From Chloroflexota bacterium (GTDB lineage: Bacteria; Chloroflexota; UBA11872; VXOZ01), in NCBI GenBank assembly GCA_028874195.1, contig JAPPLM010000043.1, forward strand, positions 1-64,000: DNA of 64,000 nt, written 5' to 3'. This document shows positions 34,014 to 41,759 of this stretch, piece after piece. The position numbers and the translations under genes are program-made. The first letter of the stretch is position 1, and each line of letters starts with the position of its first letter. Under the pieces are notes generated by a model. That model had not been told where the DNA came from. It saw nothing but the letters and a program-made list of their open reading frames with translations, and ran no database searches.

Positions 34014-35219
34014 CTAGGCCGCGGCCTTCTCCAGTACATGCACGCCACAAGCGGAACCCAGCCCGATCACATGCGCCAAACCAACCTTTGCGCCTTCAAT
34101 CTGACGCTGCTTTCCTTCATCGCGCAAGTGTTGGCACACCTCCCAGATGTTGGCGATGCCCGTTGCTGCAATGGGGTGGCCCTTGGACTGAAGCCCTCCG
34201 GAGACGTTGACGGGTAATTGCCCATCACGCCAAGTGGCCCCGGAGTTAAAGAAGTCGGGCGCCCCGCCCTCCTCACACAGCATCAGGTTGTCGTAGTGCA
34301 CCAACTCCGCCGTCGCAAAGCAGTCGTGCAGCTCCACCAGATCCAGGTCCTCCGGGCCTACGCCTGATTGCTCGTAAGCCTGGTTGGCTGCATTGCGGGT
34401 GAGGGTGTTCACGTTGGGCAAGATCTGGCAAGCCTCCTCCCACGGATCCGTAGTCAGGATCGAAGCAGACACCTTAACCGCGCGTCGCTGCTGGCCTTTG
34501 GACAGGGTCTTGAGCTTGGCTCCGTTGACTACCACCGCCGCAGCCGCACCATCGCAGTTGGCCGAGCACATGGGGCGGGTGTTGGGATAGGCGATCATCA
34601 CGTCGTTCATGATCTCCTCAGCCGACATCGCCTTGGTGTAGGCGGCCAACGGATTCAGCGTGGAATGGAAGTGGTTTTTCTCGCTGATCTTGGCGAACAG
34701 CTCAAAGCTGGTTCCGCCATAGCGGTGCCCATATTCCATGCCAATCTGGGCGAATACGCCCGGCATGGTTGCCGTGCCAATGCGCCCATCGACTTCCGCG
34801 ACCGCTCCGTAGCGACCTGAGGGCTCCCAAACTTCTGAGTCTTCCTTGCGGTCGGCGCCCGCCAGCAAGCCAGCACCTGCCAACTTCTCGACTCCAACCG
34901 CTAGACCAACATCCGCCTCATCGGCTTTCACGGCCATAATCGCAGTCCGCAGGGCCGTGGCACCGGTAGCGCAAGCATTGGTGACGTTATAGACGGGAAT
35001 ACCCGTTTGCCCCACCTGCTTTTGCAACTGCTGCCCCATGCCGCCTCCCCCACGCGTGCTGCCAACGGCGAGCACGCCCACATCCGCCATGGTGACCCCG
35101 CCGTCCGCCAGCGCGCCATGAATGGCCGAAACACCAAGATCCACCAAATCCTTATCTGGGTGCTTGCCGAACTTGGTCATGTGAATGCCCAGAATCCAAA
35201 TCTCGTCCATTGCGCTCAT
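34014..35219 (-). CDS. Thiolase (acetyl-CoA acetyltransferase / SCP2-thiolase type), copy 1
   Basis: 401 residues of the thiolase superfamily. The nucleophile region is VYNVTNACATGATALRTAIM with the reactive cysteine in N-A-C-A. LDLVELHDCFATAELVHYDN holds the HD-type motif of SCP2-like thiolases, and GGLQSKGHPIAATGIANI the GHP histidine. The C-terminus has the GSACGVHVLEK cysteine. It directly precedes a DUF35 OB-fold gene in transcription order. Thiolase plus DUF35 complexes are known as Ltp2/ChsH2-type retro-aldolases in steroid side-chain degradation and as acetoacetyl-CoA thiolase partners in archaea. Which reaction occurs here is unproven. An AGGAG site is seen before the ATG. Confidence 0.9.
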   Translation of the reverse strand: MSAMDEIWILGIHMTKFGKHPDKDLVDLGVSAIHGALADGGVTMADVGVLAVGSTRGGGGMGQQLQKQVGQTGIPVYNVTNACATGATALRTAIMAVKADEADVGLAVGVEKLAGAGLLAGADRKEDSEVWEPSGRYGAVAEVDGRIGTATMPGVFAQIGMEYGHRYGGTSFELFAKISEKNHFHSTLNPLAAYTKAMSAEEIMNDVMIAYPNTRPMCSANCDGAAAAVVVNGAKLKTLSKGQQRRAVKVSASILTTDPWEEACQILPNVNTLTRNAANQAYEQSGVGPEDLDLVELHDCFATAELVHYDNLMLCEEGGAPDFFNSGATWRDGQLPVNVSGGLQSKGHPIAATGIANIWEVCQHLRDEGKQRQIEGAKVGLAHVIGLGSACGVHVLEKAAA

Positions 35220-35243
35220 CGTTTATCTCCTCGTTGCGCTTCG

Positions 35244-35639
35244 CTAAGCCGCTGGCTCGAATCCAAAGCCGATGGCCTCGGTGCCATTTTCGTCTTTGCC
35301 CATGGAATAGGTTGCCAGACGCACCTTCATGCCCAGCGACACATGTTCGGGGTCTGGCGGCGTGTTGATGATGTTCGCACGCACGCTGGTGCCATCACAG
35401 TCGACCACGGCGGATACGAACGGCACCTCAATGCCGGGGGCTGCCCTGCTCACGATGGTAAACGCCCTCACCTCGCCTTCCGTGGCGACATCAGCGTCTC
35501 GGAATTCCGTCCCAAAACACGCTGCGCAGGCGTTGCGCCGATCGAAGTAGCGCGCGCCACACCGCACGCATTCGTGAGCCACCAAATGCGGCTCGTTGTT
35601 CAACACCAGGTAGGACACCAATGGAACTTGGTTCGCCAT
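35244..35639 (-). CDS. DUF35 OB-fold zinc-ribbon protein, thiolase partner, copy 1
   Basis: 131 residues. The N-terminal zinc ribbon has four cysteines in CVRCGARYFDRRNACAACFG, two CxxC pairs about 13 residues apart. An OB-fold follows (EGEVRAFTIVSRAAPGIEVP onward), ending in GFGFEPAA. DUF35 proteins bridge or chaperone acyl-CoA substrates to thiolase-fold enzymes. The start has GAGGGGAG in front. The thiolase gene lies 25 bases downstream, so the two form a unit like the one at 41760-43343. Confidence 0.88.
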   Translation of the reverse strand: MANQVPLVSYLVLNNEPHLVAHECVRCGARYFDRRNACAACFGTEFRDADVATEGEVRAFTIVSRAAPGIEVPFVSAVVDCDGTSVRANIINTPPDPEHVSLGMKVRLATYSMGKDENGTEAIGFGFEPAA

Positions 35640-35668
35640 TCACGCACTCCCCTCAAACTTCCGGTAGT

Positions 35669-36688
35669 CTACAGCTCCACAATCACCTTAACCTGATCCG
35701 TCGGCTTACGCATAGTCTCAAACATCTCAGGCAATTCCTCTAAGCTGATGCGATGCGATATCAATGGCTTAGCTACGATCCTGCCTTGGTCCATTAGCTT
35801 GAGGATTTCAGCAAAGTCCTCGACCCTGTAGCCCGCCGCAAAAATCAACTGCAATCGTTTCTCGAAGCACAGCATAGGCTGAAAGCGGTCGTACCCGAAA
35901 CACACACCCACCACCACAATGCGGGCATTGTTGCTGGCCATTTCAATGCAGCGCTGAATCATGCCGGGGACACCGACAGCTTCGACAATCACCGAAGGCG
36001 CGCGGCCGGCAATGCGTTCAAATTCCGCGGCCGGATCATCCACATCGTTTCCATCAATCAATATGTTAGCGCCCATCTCCTCTGCCAGAGATAGGCGAGG
36101 CGCATTCAACTCGGAAACGGCAATGTCGGTTACGCCAAAGTGCTTGCACCACTGGGCAACACACAGCCCAATGGGGCCCGCGCCAATAATCAGCACCGAA
36201 TCACTCATTTTCAGTTCCGCTTTGCGAACCGTGCTGTAGCCAACGGCAAGGGGCTCCACAACAGCAGCATCCATGTAGCCCACACCGTCCGGCAGCCGCA
36301 ACGCCGTTGCTGCGCTCACCCGAGCGTACTCCGCGTAAGCACCATCAACGTTGGAACTAAAACCAATGAGATCCGAATTTTCACAATCTGAATAGTTCTC
36401 TCGCCTACAACTCGGGCACTCGCCGCAAACTAACTTCGCCAAAGGAACCGCGCGGTCACCTACTGACCAACCAGTGACCTGGTCGCCTACTGCTGCCACT
36501 TCACCCGAAAACTCATGGCCCATGACAATGTCGGTGGGAGTCCAGCTCGCCTCACTGGCATGCAAATCGCTGCCGCAAACACCCACGGCCTTTACCCGCA
36601 CCAATAGCTCATCGGCTCGGATTTCTGGTTCAGGGCGCTCCTCAAGTACCAGAGGCTGGCCGAGCTCCTTGAAAACCACTGCCTTCAT
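35669..36688 (-). CDS. Zinc-dependent alcohol dehydrogenase (MDR family)
   Basis: 339 residues of the medium-chain dehydrogenase/reductase family. The catalytic-zinc site is seen in VCGSDLHASE and IVMGHEFSGEVAAVGDQVTG. The structural zinc comes from the four cysteines of CGECPSCRRENYSDC. SVLIIGAGPIGLCVAQWCKH is the NAD(P) Rossmann motif. It oxidises an alcohol or reduces an aldehyde or ketone; related members act on 2,3-butanediol, threonine or sugar alcohols. A 17-base tandem duplication (36672-36705) covers its start codon and creates a six-codon upstream ORF. The ligase at 36725-38272 precedes it on the same strand, so they may be co-transcribed. Confidence 0.92.
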   Translation of the reverse strand: MKAVVFKELGQPLVLEERPEPEIRADELLVRVKAVGVCGSDLHASEASWTPTDIVMGHEFSGEVAAVGDQVTGWSVGDRAVPLAKLVCGECPSCRRENYSDCENSDLIGFSSNVDGAYAEYARVSAATALRLPDGVGYMDAAVVEPLAVGYSTVRKAELKMSDSVLIIGAGPIGLCVAQWCKHFGVTDIAVSELNAPRLSLAEEMGANILIDGNDVDDPAAEFERIAGRAPSVIVEAVGVPGMIQRCIEMASNNARIVVVGVCFGYDRFQPMLCFEKRLQLIFAAGYRVEDFAEILKLMDQGRIVAKPLISHRISLEELPEMFETMRKPTDQVKVIVEL

Positions 36689-36714
36689 AAAACCACTGCC
36701 TTCATAAAACCACT
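36672..36714 (-). repeat. 17-base tandem duplication over the adh start, with six-codon leader ORF
   Basis: On the minus strand ATGAAGGCAGTGGTTTT occurs at 36705-36689 and again at 36688-36672, followed upstream by a partial third copy. The upstream ATG (36705) opens a six-codon ORF whose TGA (36687-36685) overlaps the true ATG as ATGA. The unit length of 17 puts the two starts out of frame. Confidence 0.9.
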
Positions 36715-36724
36715 TTCAGTTTTC

Positions 36725-38272
36725 TCAGATGTTCCTTTCGTGCCCAATCCAGTACTTTTCACGCAACTTGTTTTTCAGGACTTTGCCCGTCGGGTTAAGA
36801 GGAAGCCCGGCTACAAACTCATATTGCCTAGGGTGCTTGTAGCGCGCAAGCCGATCTTCGACAAATACACGAAGTTCTTCTTCAGTGACGGAGGCTCCCT
36901 CTGCAATCACGACAAACGCGAGAGGTTGCTCGCCGAATTCCTCATGCGGAATTCCAATGACCGCGCAGGACAAGACCCCATCGTGCGCTGCCAATACCTT
37001 CTCTATCTCCGCGGGATAGATGTTGACACCTCCCGCGATGATCATGTCTTTCATTCGATCGGTAATAAAAAGATAGCCGTCTTCATCCAAATAGCCAACA
37101 TCACCCGTACGATAGAAACCATCACGCAACGTCTCCGTATCGAGCGGCGGTTTACCGATGTAGTTATTCAGCACCAACGGCGTATTGACAGCAATTTCAC
37201 CTATTTCTCCACACGGCAGTTCCTTCCAGTCACTGTCAATAATGCTCACTTGAACCCCGTCGTGGATTTTGGCGCTACTGCCAGGTTTCTTGATTTTGTC
37301 TTCTGGGCTCACCGCCCCAATCATGTTGGCTTCGCTCAAACCATAAGTTTCCCACAAGACAGGCCCAAAATGCTGCACGGCCCAACTGGCCAAGTCTGAA
37401 CCTACAGGTGCTGCTCCAGTAACAAGAGTGCGCATTGACGACACGTCGTATTTCGACAGTGTTTCCTCTGGCAACGATCGAATGCGCTGGAGCATTGTAG
37501 GTACGGCTGTCCACATATTCACTTTGTGTTCTTCGATCAGCCTGAGCGCCTCTTCTGCATCGAAGGGACTTAACAGCACCGTGGTTCCTCCGGTCTCTGT
37601 TGCCACGGTTGCGGCCAGCGGGCCCGCGCCATGATGGACTGGCAAGGACAGCATGACTACACGGCGCCCCTCAGGACGCTGAGGCCTCCGTGCAATCGAC
37701 CTTAGGTACGAATCTAGACGTTGCTGCTCCTTCAGTGACGCGGGCGGATCCGCAGGTGGAACACCTTTCGGATTGCCTGTCGTGCCGGAAGTGTATATCA
37801 CCATTTGTGGTCGAGCAGGGCCAAAGCGCGTCACCAGTCTGTTGTCGGCTAACAAGTCTTCAAACCGAAGCCAATCTCTAGAGGGCTGCGCACCCTCAGT
37901 TAACAATACGCCGATGTCCAGGCCCAGCCATGCTTCCGGATCATCGTCATCACAGGCCAAGCCTTTGGCGCCACTATCCTTCAGGATGTAAAGGGCCTCC
38001 TCCGCGGTTAGGCGATAATTCACAGTGACTTGAACAACGCCCAGTTTTTGACATGCTCGTTGAACAACGAACCACATGAATCCGAGTCGAAATCGCATTC
38101 CAATTCGATCGCCATTGGAAAATCCAACATTTGCCAAGCCTTCGGCGACTCGGTTTGCCCTTTCATTCCAATCAGCGTAGGTGAGTGACCGATTGCCAAA
38201 TCGAACCGCGACGGCGTCCGGCGTTCGATCCGCCCACTCCTCGGGTGAGCCAGATTCAGCGGTCTTCAGCAT
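36725..38272 (-). CDS. AMP-dependent acyl-CoA ligase / synthetase
   Basis: An ATG at 38272 after GGGGAGAAGAAG is preferred over one at 38356, giving 515 residues. It activates a carboxylic acid via acyl-AMP to acyl-CoA. Motifs: P-loop-like YTSGTTGNPKGV (residues 168-179), ETYGLSEANMIGAVS, YRTGDVGYLDEDGYLFITDR, and the C-terminal lysine loop PLNPTGKVLKNKLRE. The family spans fatty, aromatic and steroid-type acids. A remnant of a related ligase exists at 46302-46421. It is followed by the alcohol dehydrogenase and thiolase-DUF35 genes on the same strand. ATTACGCAT lies 34 bases upstream at 38306-38314. Confidence 0.92.
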   Translation of the reverse strand: MLKTAESGSPEEWADRTPDAVAVRFGNRSLTYADWNERANRVAEGLANVGFSNGDRIGMRFRLGFMWFVVQRACQKLGVVQVTVNYRLTAEEALYILKDSGAKGLACDDDDPEAWLGLDIGVLLTEGAQPSRDWLRFEDLLADNRLVTRFGPARPQMVIYTSGTTGNPKGVPPADPPASLKEQQRLDSYLRSIARRPQRPEGRRVVMLSLPVHHGAGPLAATVATETGGTTVLLSPFDAEEALRLIEEHKVNMWTAVPTMLQRIRSLPEETLSKYDVSSMRTLVTGAAPVGSDLASWAVQHFGPVLWETYGLSEANMIGAVSPEDKIKKPGSSAKIHDGVQVSIIDSDWKELPCGEIGEIAVNTPLVLNNYIGKPPLDTETLRDGFYRTGDVGYLDEDGYLFITDRMKDMIIAGGVNIYPAEIEKVLAAHDGVLSCAVIGIPHEEFGEQPLAFVVIAEGASVTEEELRVFVEDRLARYKHPRQYEFVAGLPLNPTGKVLKNKLREKYWIGHERNI

Positions 38273-38514
38273 TCTTCTTCTCCCCTTATGGTCATCCGCA
38301 TATGAATTACGCATTATAGCAACTTGAATGTCCCGTGACCCGCTACCGGACAGCAACTAGGCCTCCAATGACAATTTGTTTGAGCACAGACCTTCAATCT
38401 GTTACTTTTCTCGTAGCTCAACGATTAGACTCGCACACATGGTGGGCGGTGGTGCGGATTACTTCGCTCACGGGCTCCCAGCTTAACTATGCAAAATTGC
38501 AACAGGAGATAGAT

Positions 38515-38931
38515 ATGACAATGTCCAAGGAAGAGCAACAGATCATTGACTACCTGTATTCGCGTAGTGACTACTCGAAGAAGAATCTGGAAGAAATGCC
38601 AGACATTCACGCAAAAGCTGGGGCTTTAGAATTCCAGTCCCACGGTGGACTCCTAGAAGTGGTCATGCCACATGAGAGCAAAATAAAATACGACTACTTT
38701 AACGTGGAACCTAAGCACATTGAGACGGTAAAGCTTGCCGATGATGCTGTTGCGGCTATGTACTATTTGTCTGGCAACGCCAAGATCACCGGCGGACCGA
38801 GCATTACCAACTATGCTGCAAGAGTCACCGAGGTATTCATCAAGGAAGGCGACAGTTGGAAGGGTCGCATCGGCCATTGGTCACCGTTGTTTGGTCAGGC
38901 AGGCCTAACCACTTCATTCGATCCTGATTGA
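38515..38931 (+). CDS. NTF2/SnoaL-like protein
   Basis: Starting at the ATG at 38515 (ACAGGAGATAG in front) it has 138 residues. A SnoaL/NTF2-like cone fold is suggested by an N-terminal helix, DYLYSRSDYSKKNLEEMPDI, a strand with LEFQSHGGLLEV, and the C-terminal strands VTEVFIKEGDSWKGRIGHWS. It is not close to the family A, B or C members elsewhere in the window. No signal peptide. Divergent from the acyl-CoA ligase. Confidence 0.78.
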   Translation: MTMSKEEQQIIDYLYSRSDYSKKNLEEMPDIHAKAGALEFQSHGGLLEVVMPHESKIKYDYFNVEPKHIETVKLADDAVAAMYYLSGNAKITGGPSITNYAARVTEVFIKEGDSWKGRIGHWSPLFGQAGLTTSFDPD

Positions 38932-38935
38932 GGGC

Positions 38936-39220
38936 TTACACTAGCACCTTCATTTCGTGTCGCTGCGTACTCTGTATGCAATCGCGCAGAAGGCCTCCGA
39001 GTTCTTTGAAATACGCCGCCTGTCTATGCTCGTCCAGCGCCTCCTGGCTCGCGTACTTTTCGAGAATCACATAATTTTCGTGCACTGTCGTCTTGCATAA
39101 ATCATACTGGAGGCATCCCGATTCGTTTTCGAGTGATGCGGCGGACAGCCGACCAACAAGATCCTGAAATTCGCCTTCTCGCCCTTCCTTGACGTCGACT
39201 CTGATGAACAACACAATCAA
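38936..39220 (-). CDS. Antibiotic-biosynthesis-monooxygenase (ABM) domain protein
   Basis: A TTG at 39220 preceded by GGAG is the best start, giving 94 residues, the usual size of an ABM-type ferredoxin-like dimeric protein. VLFIRVDVKEGREGEFQDLV, ESGCLQYDLCKTT and NYVILEKYASQEALDEHRQA show the typical barrel strands and the E-x-Y/W motif. Such proteins oxidise quinol or aromatic substrates without cofactor, or bind haem. The role here is unknown, and it is convergent with the SnoaL-like gene five bases away. Confidence 0.85.
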   Translation of the reverse strand: MIVLFIRVDVKEGREGEFQDLVGRLSAASLENESGCLQYDLCKTTVHENYVILEKYASQEALDEHRQAAYFKELGGLLRDCIQSTQRHEMKVLV

Positions 39221-39420
39221 TGCACATCTCCAGTTTGAGCATTTCCATGAGCCTACGCATATATAAACGTTTGTCAACACGTTCTGCCTAAGTGCGTGTT
39301 CCGAAGTTCCACTTGGACCGAAAATCCACATCAATCTGTCCATCCTAGACTTTAACTCACACTCCTTTAGCAGCTCCGCAAGCTGCTATTTGCGCAATCT
39401 ACTGCACCAACTTTGCTTTG

Positions 39421-39452
39421 TTGCGTATCGATTCAATGCTATTATTACGCAC
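39421..39452. promoter_or_regulatory. TTGCGTA / ATTACGCAC sites before the second AsnC/Lrp pair
   Basis: TTGCGTA at 39421-39427 faces ATTACGCAC at 39444-39452, opposed half-sites with about 16 bases between them. They end 22 bases before the ATG at 39475, the same situation as at 33010-33026 before the first pair. Confidence 0.55.
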
Positions 39453-39474
39453 CGAACCCACACAGCGTGTTTAC

Positions 39475-39945
39475 ATGTCTGACTTGGACAACATTTCGAC
39501 CAGCATTCTTCGTGTTTTGGCTAGAGATCCTCGGACACCAAACAATGCCATTGCCAAGGAGGTCGGCGTCGCTGAAGCAACTGTTGCAGCGCGACTTAGG
39601 CAGATGCGGGAAAACAAGATAATGCGTGTCGCCTTACGCAAGGACTTTCACGCCGCTGGGTACGATTTTCAAACTACCGTCGATATAGCGACTTCGGGTC
39701 GTTCTGTGCACAGTGTTGCCGAAGAGTTGGCTGCGCTCGATGCTGTAAAGGCCGTAATGATCGTGATGCGTAAGCCAGAAATCATAATTACGATTAACAC
39801 AAAAGATCGACAAGAATTAGCACATATAATTTCGGACCATGTATCAACCATCCGCGGCGTTGCTGAGATCGAAACACATGCCGTCTTGCGGATCAGAAAG
39901 TCGAGAGTGCGGTATGCCAACCTCAAATCCAAATACGGTGATTGA
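39475..39945 (+). CDS. AsnC/Lrp-family regulator, type I of pair 2
   Basis: 156 residues from the ATG at 39475. The winged helix-turn-helix is NISTSILRVLARDPRTPNNA with KEVGVAEATVAARLRQMREN, followed by a RAM-type domain through VSTIRGVAEIETHAVLRIRK. It corresponds to the first gene of the other pair (33037-33495), both sharing a recognition helix with x-A-x-RL/INQ and the D/EF-x-AAG turn. The next gene starts inside its end (32-base overlap). The TACGCA-type sites upstream may bind this regulator. Confidence 0.87.
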   Translation: MSDLDNISTSILRVLARDPRTPNNAIAKEVGVAEATVAARLRQMRENKIMRVALRKDFHAAGYDFQTTVDIATSGRSVHSVAEELAALDAVKAVMIVMRKPEIIITINTKDRQELAHIISDHVSTIRGVAEIETHAVLRIRKSRVRYANLKSKYGD

Positions 39946-40423
39946 TGACCTCGACGAGGCCATTATCGCGGAATTCCAATACGACGGCCGCCAAAGCAAT
40001 CGAGAGGTAGCTCGCAAGCTTAACGTCTCGGAAGGAGCAGTACGCCAACGTCTTAAACGATTGCAGGAAAAGAAAATCGTCGCATTTAACCTATTGATTG
40101 ACACGGCGAGTTCTGGAAATCACTTTGGCGCCATATTCCGCGTAAACGTTGCTCCAAACCAAATGGAGAGATTGCTAAAAAGTGCTGAGAAGATTGATGA
40201 GGTTACCTATCTGGTTGAATGCGCAGGTCGATACAACGTCGCGGGGTTCATTAGCACAAGAGATCAGCGCTCAGCGCTAAAGCTCATTGATCAGCATTTT
40301 CTTACCGCAAAGGGAGTCAACTCCGTGGACGTCATCCAGTTGGCGCAACAAATAAAGCACAACTTTCTGGAAACTGTTATCGCAGAAGAACGATCACACT
40401 CGGAAAGCGAATCTAGTTTGTGA
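39914..40423 (+). CDS. AsnC/Lrp-family regulator, type II of pair 2
   Basis: 169 residues. Helix-turn-helix DDLDEAIIAEFQYDGRQSNR with ARKLNVSEGAVRQRLKRLQE; the RAM-like domain follows (FGAIFRVNVAPNQMERLLKS) with a charged tail. It parallels the gene at 33492-33953 (EGAIRHRLKKL). The ATG lies 32 bases inside the end of the previous gene, so the two are translationally linked. Both pairs keep the order type I then type II, which suggests duplication of a functional unit. Confidence 0.86.
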   Translation: MPTSNPNTVIDDLDEAIIAEFQYDGRQSNREVARKLNVSEGAVRQRLKRLQEKKIVAFNLLIDTASSGNHFGAIFRVNVAPNQMERLLKSAEKIDEVTYLVECAGRYNVAGFISTRDQRSALKLIDQHFLTAKGVNSVDVIQLAQQIKHNFLETVIAEERSHSESESSL

Positions 40424-40532
40424 AAGAGCCTCGCTAGATAGACGTTGAAAGTCCGCTACGCTTTCCTGCGTTGTTGCATTAGCCCGCCGTACACGTATCG
40501 AAAATCGCCGAGAGTAAGGGTCAGGTCCATTG

Positions 40533-41687
40533 CTATCCGAATAGCCTTTTTGTGGCAATCGCTGCACCCTCAGCCAATGTTTGCAGCTTAGCTCGCGCTA
40601 TACTAGGAACGACATTCGGCAGGTCAGCATAAGTGGAAAAGCCACAGTCAGTGCCAGCCATTACCCTTTCCTTACCCACTCTTTCAGCATAGGCAACAAT
40701 TCGATTCGCTACTAGTTCCGGGTGCTCTATGTAGTTGGTGCAAGTGTCAATCACGCCCGGCACTAAGTACTTGTCATCAGGAAGTGTAACGCTAGAAAAC
40801 ACGTCCACTTCGTGGGCGTGTCTTGGATTAGCTCCCTCTAAGAGTAAACCAGCTGGCCTGGCTCTTAATACTTCTCCAATAATGGTTTGGAGCGGTACAT
40901 CGCAATGATGTGGACCGTCATAGTTGCCCCAGCACACGTGCATGCGCAAACGATCAGAAGGAATATTGCGTGTGGCGTGGTTAAGTATTTCGACATTGCG
41001 AGCAACGGACTTCATAAATTTCTGCTCGTCCTGTTGGTAGTAGCCAAGATGGCGGTTCATCGCAAGATCTGGACAATCCAACTGCACCATGAAACCAGCT
41101 TCAGCAATCGCTTCATACTCCGGCCGCATGGCTTCAGCGAGGGCTTCCAGATACTCGTCTTGACTGGAGTAATGTTGATTGATTTGAAACACCGAGATCA
41201 CACCAGGTGAGGCAGCGCTCATGAATCCTTCAACGTTCTCATTGGCAGCCAGAGCATTAGAAAGGCAGCTGATATCGAGCGCTGTTTCTTCACCACCGTG
41301 CGCATTGGGTTCAACCTCATCTACACAGACCAGACGCATTTCGTCCACGTTTACGCGGCCTGACTCGATCAAGCGGTGTGCGTACTCAGGAAACTCGATA
41401 ATGTCACCCAGTATGCCGTTGGCTCTTGCTTCGTCAGGTTCACCTTCACCGAAGCCATCGAGACGGGACGTGATGTAGGTAGCGTAGCTTGGTTTAGAGA
41501 GCTCTCCATCATTGACAATGTCGATACCCGCTGAAAGCTGAAACTCAACGATCTCATCAACAGCGCGCTGTAGTTGCAGATGTGCTTCTTTCGACATTTC
41601 GCTGCGCAAGGTTTTCCAGGAGGCAAAGAACCACTCTGGACGCGGAAGACTACCAACATGAGTGGTCTTGATTTTATCGGTATTCAC
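40533..41687 (-). CDS. MetE-like (cobalamin-independent methionine synthase C-terminal type) protein
   Basis: A GTG at 41687 after AAGGGGAG is chosen over a TTG at 41705; 384 residues. TTHVGSLPRP near the N-terminus and DIVNDGELSKPSYATYI are typical of the catalytic MetE barrel. LQLDCPDLAMNRH and LRMHVCWGNYDGP hold the probable zinc ligands (HxC), with the final glutamate/cysteine region MAGTDCGFSTYADLPNV. The N-terminal MetE half is absent, as in stand-alone methyltransferases and epoxyalkane:CoM-transferase-like proteins. It may therefore act on a thiol such as CoM or a cofactor rather than make methionine. GTGCGTAAA lies 27 bases upstream. Confidence 0.83.
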   Translation of the reverse strand: MNTDKIKTTHVGSLPRPEWFFASWKTLRSEMSKEAHLQLQRAVDEIVEFQLSAGIDIVNDGELSKPSYATYITSRLDGFGEGEPDEARANGILGDIIEFPEYAHRLIESGRVNVDEMRLVCVDEVEPNAHGGEETALDISCLSNALAANENVEGFMSAASPGVISVFQINQHYSSQDEYLEALAEAMRPEYEAIAEAGFMVQLDCPDLAMNRHLGYYQQDEQKFMKSVARNVEILNHATRNIPSDRLRMHVCWGNYDGPHHCDVPLQTIIGEVLRARPAGLLLEGANPRHAHEVDVFSSVTLPDDKYLVPGVIDTCTNYIEHPELVANRIVAYAERVGKERVMAGTDCGFSTYADLPNVVPSIARAKLQTLAEGAAIATKRLFG

Positions 41688-41759
41688 TGAGCTCCCCTTG
41701 TCCAAGTTTTATTGTGCGTAAACTCTAACCACCTAAGTGATAGTGCAGAGTGCCGTGCA

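Noticed and set aside
39914-39945. Overlap of the AsnC/Lrp pair as a frameshift in one long gene
   Set aside because: Both proteins have complete helix-turn-helix and RAM domains, as do the two genes of the first pair, so they are separate genes.
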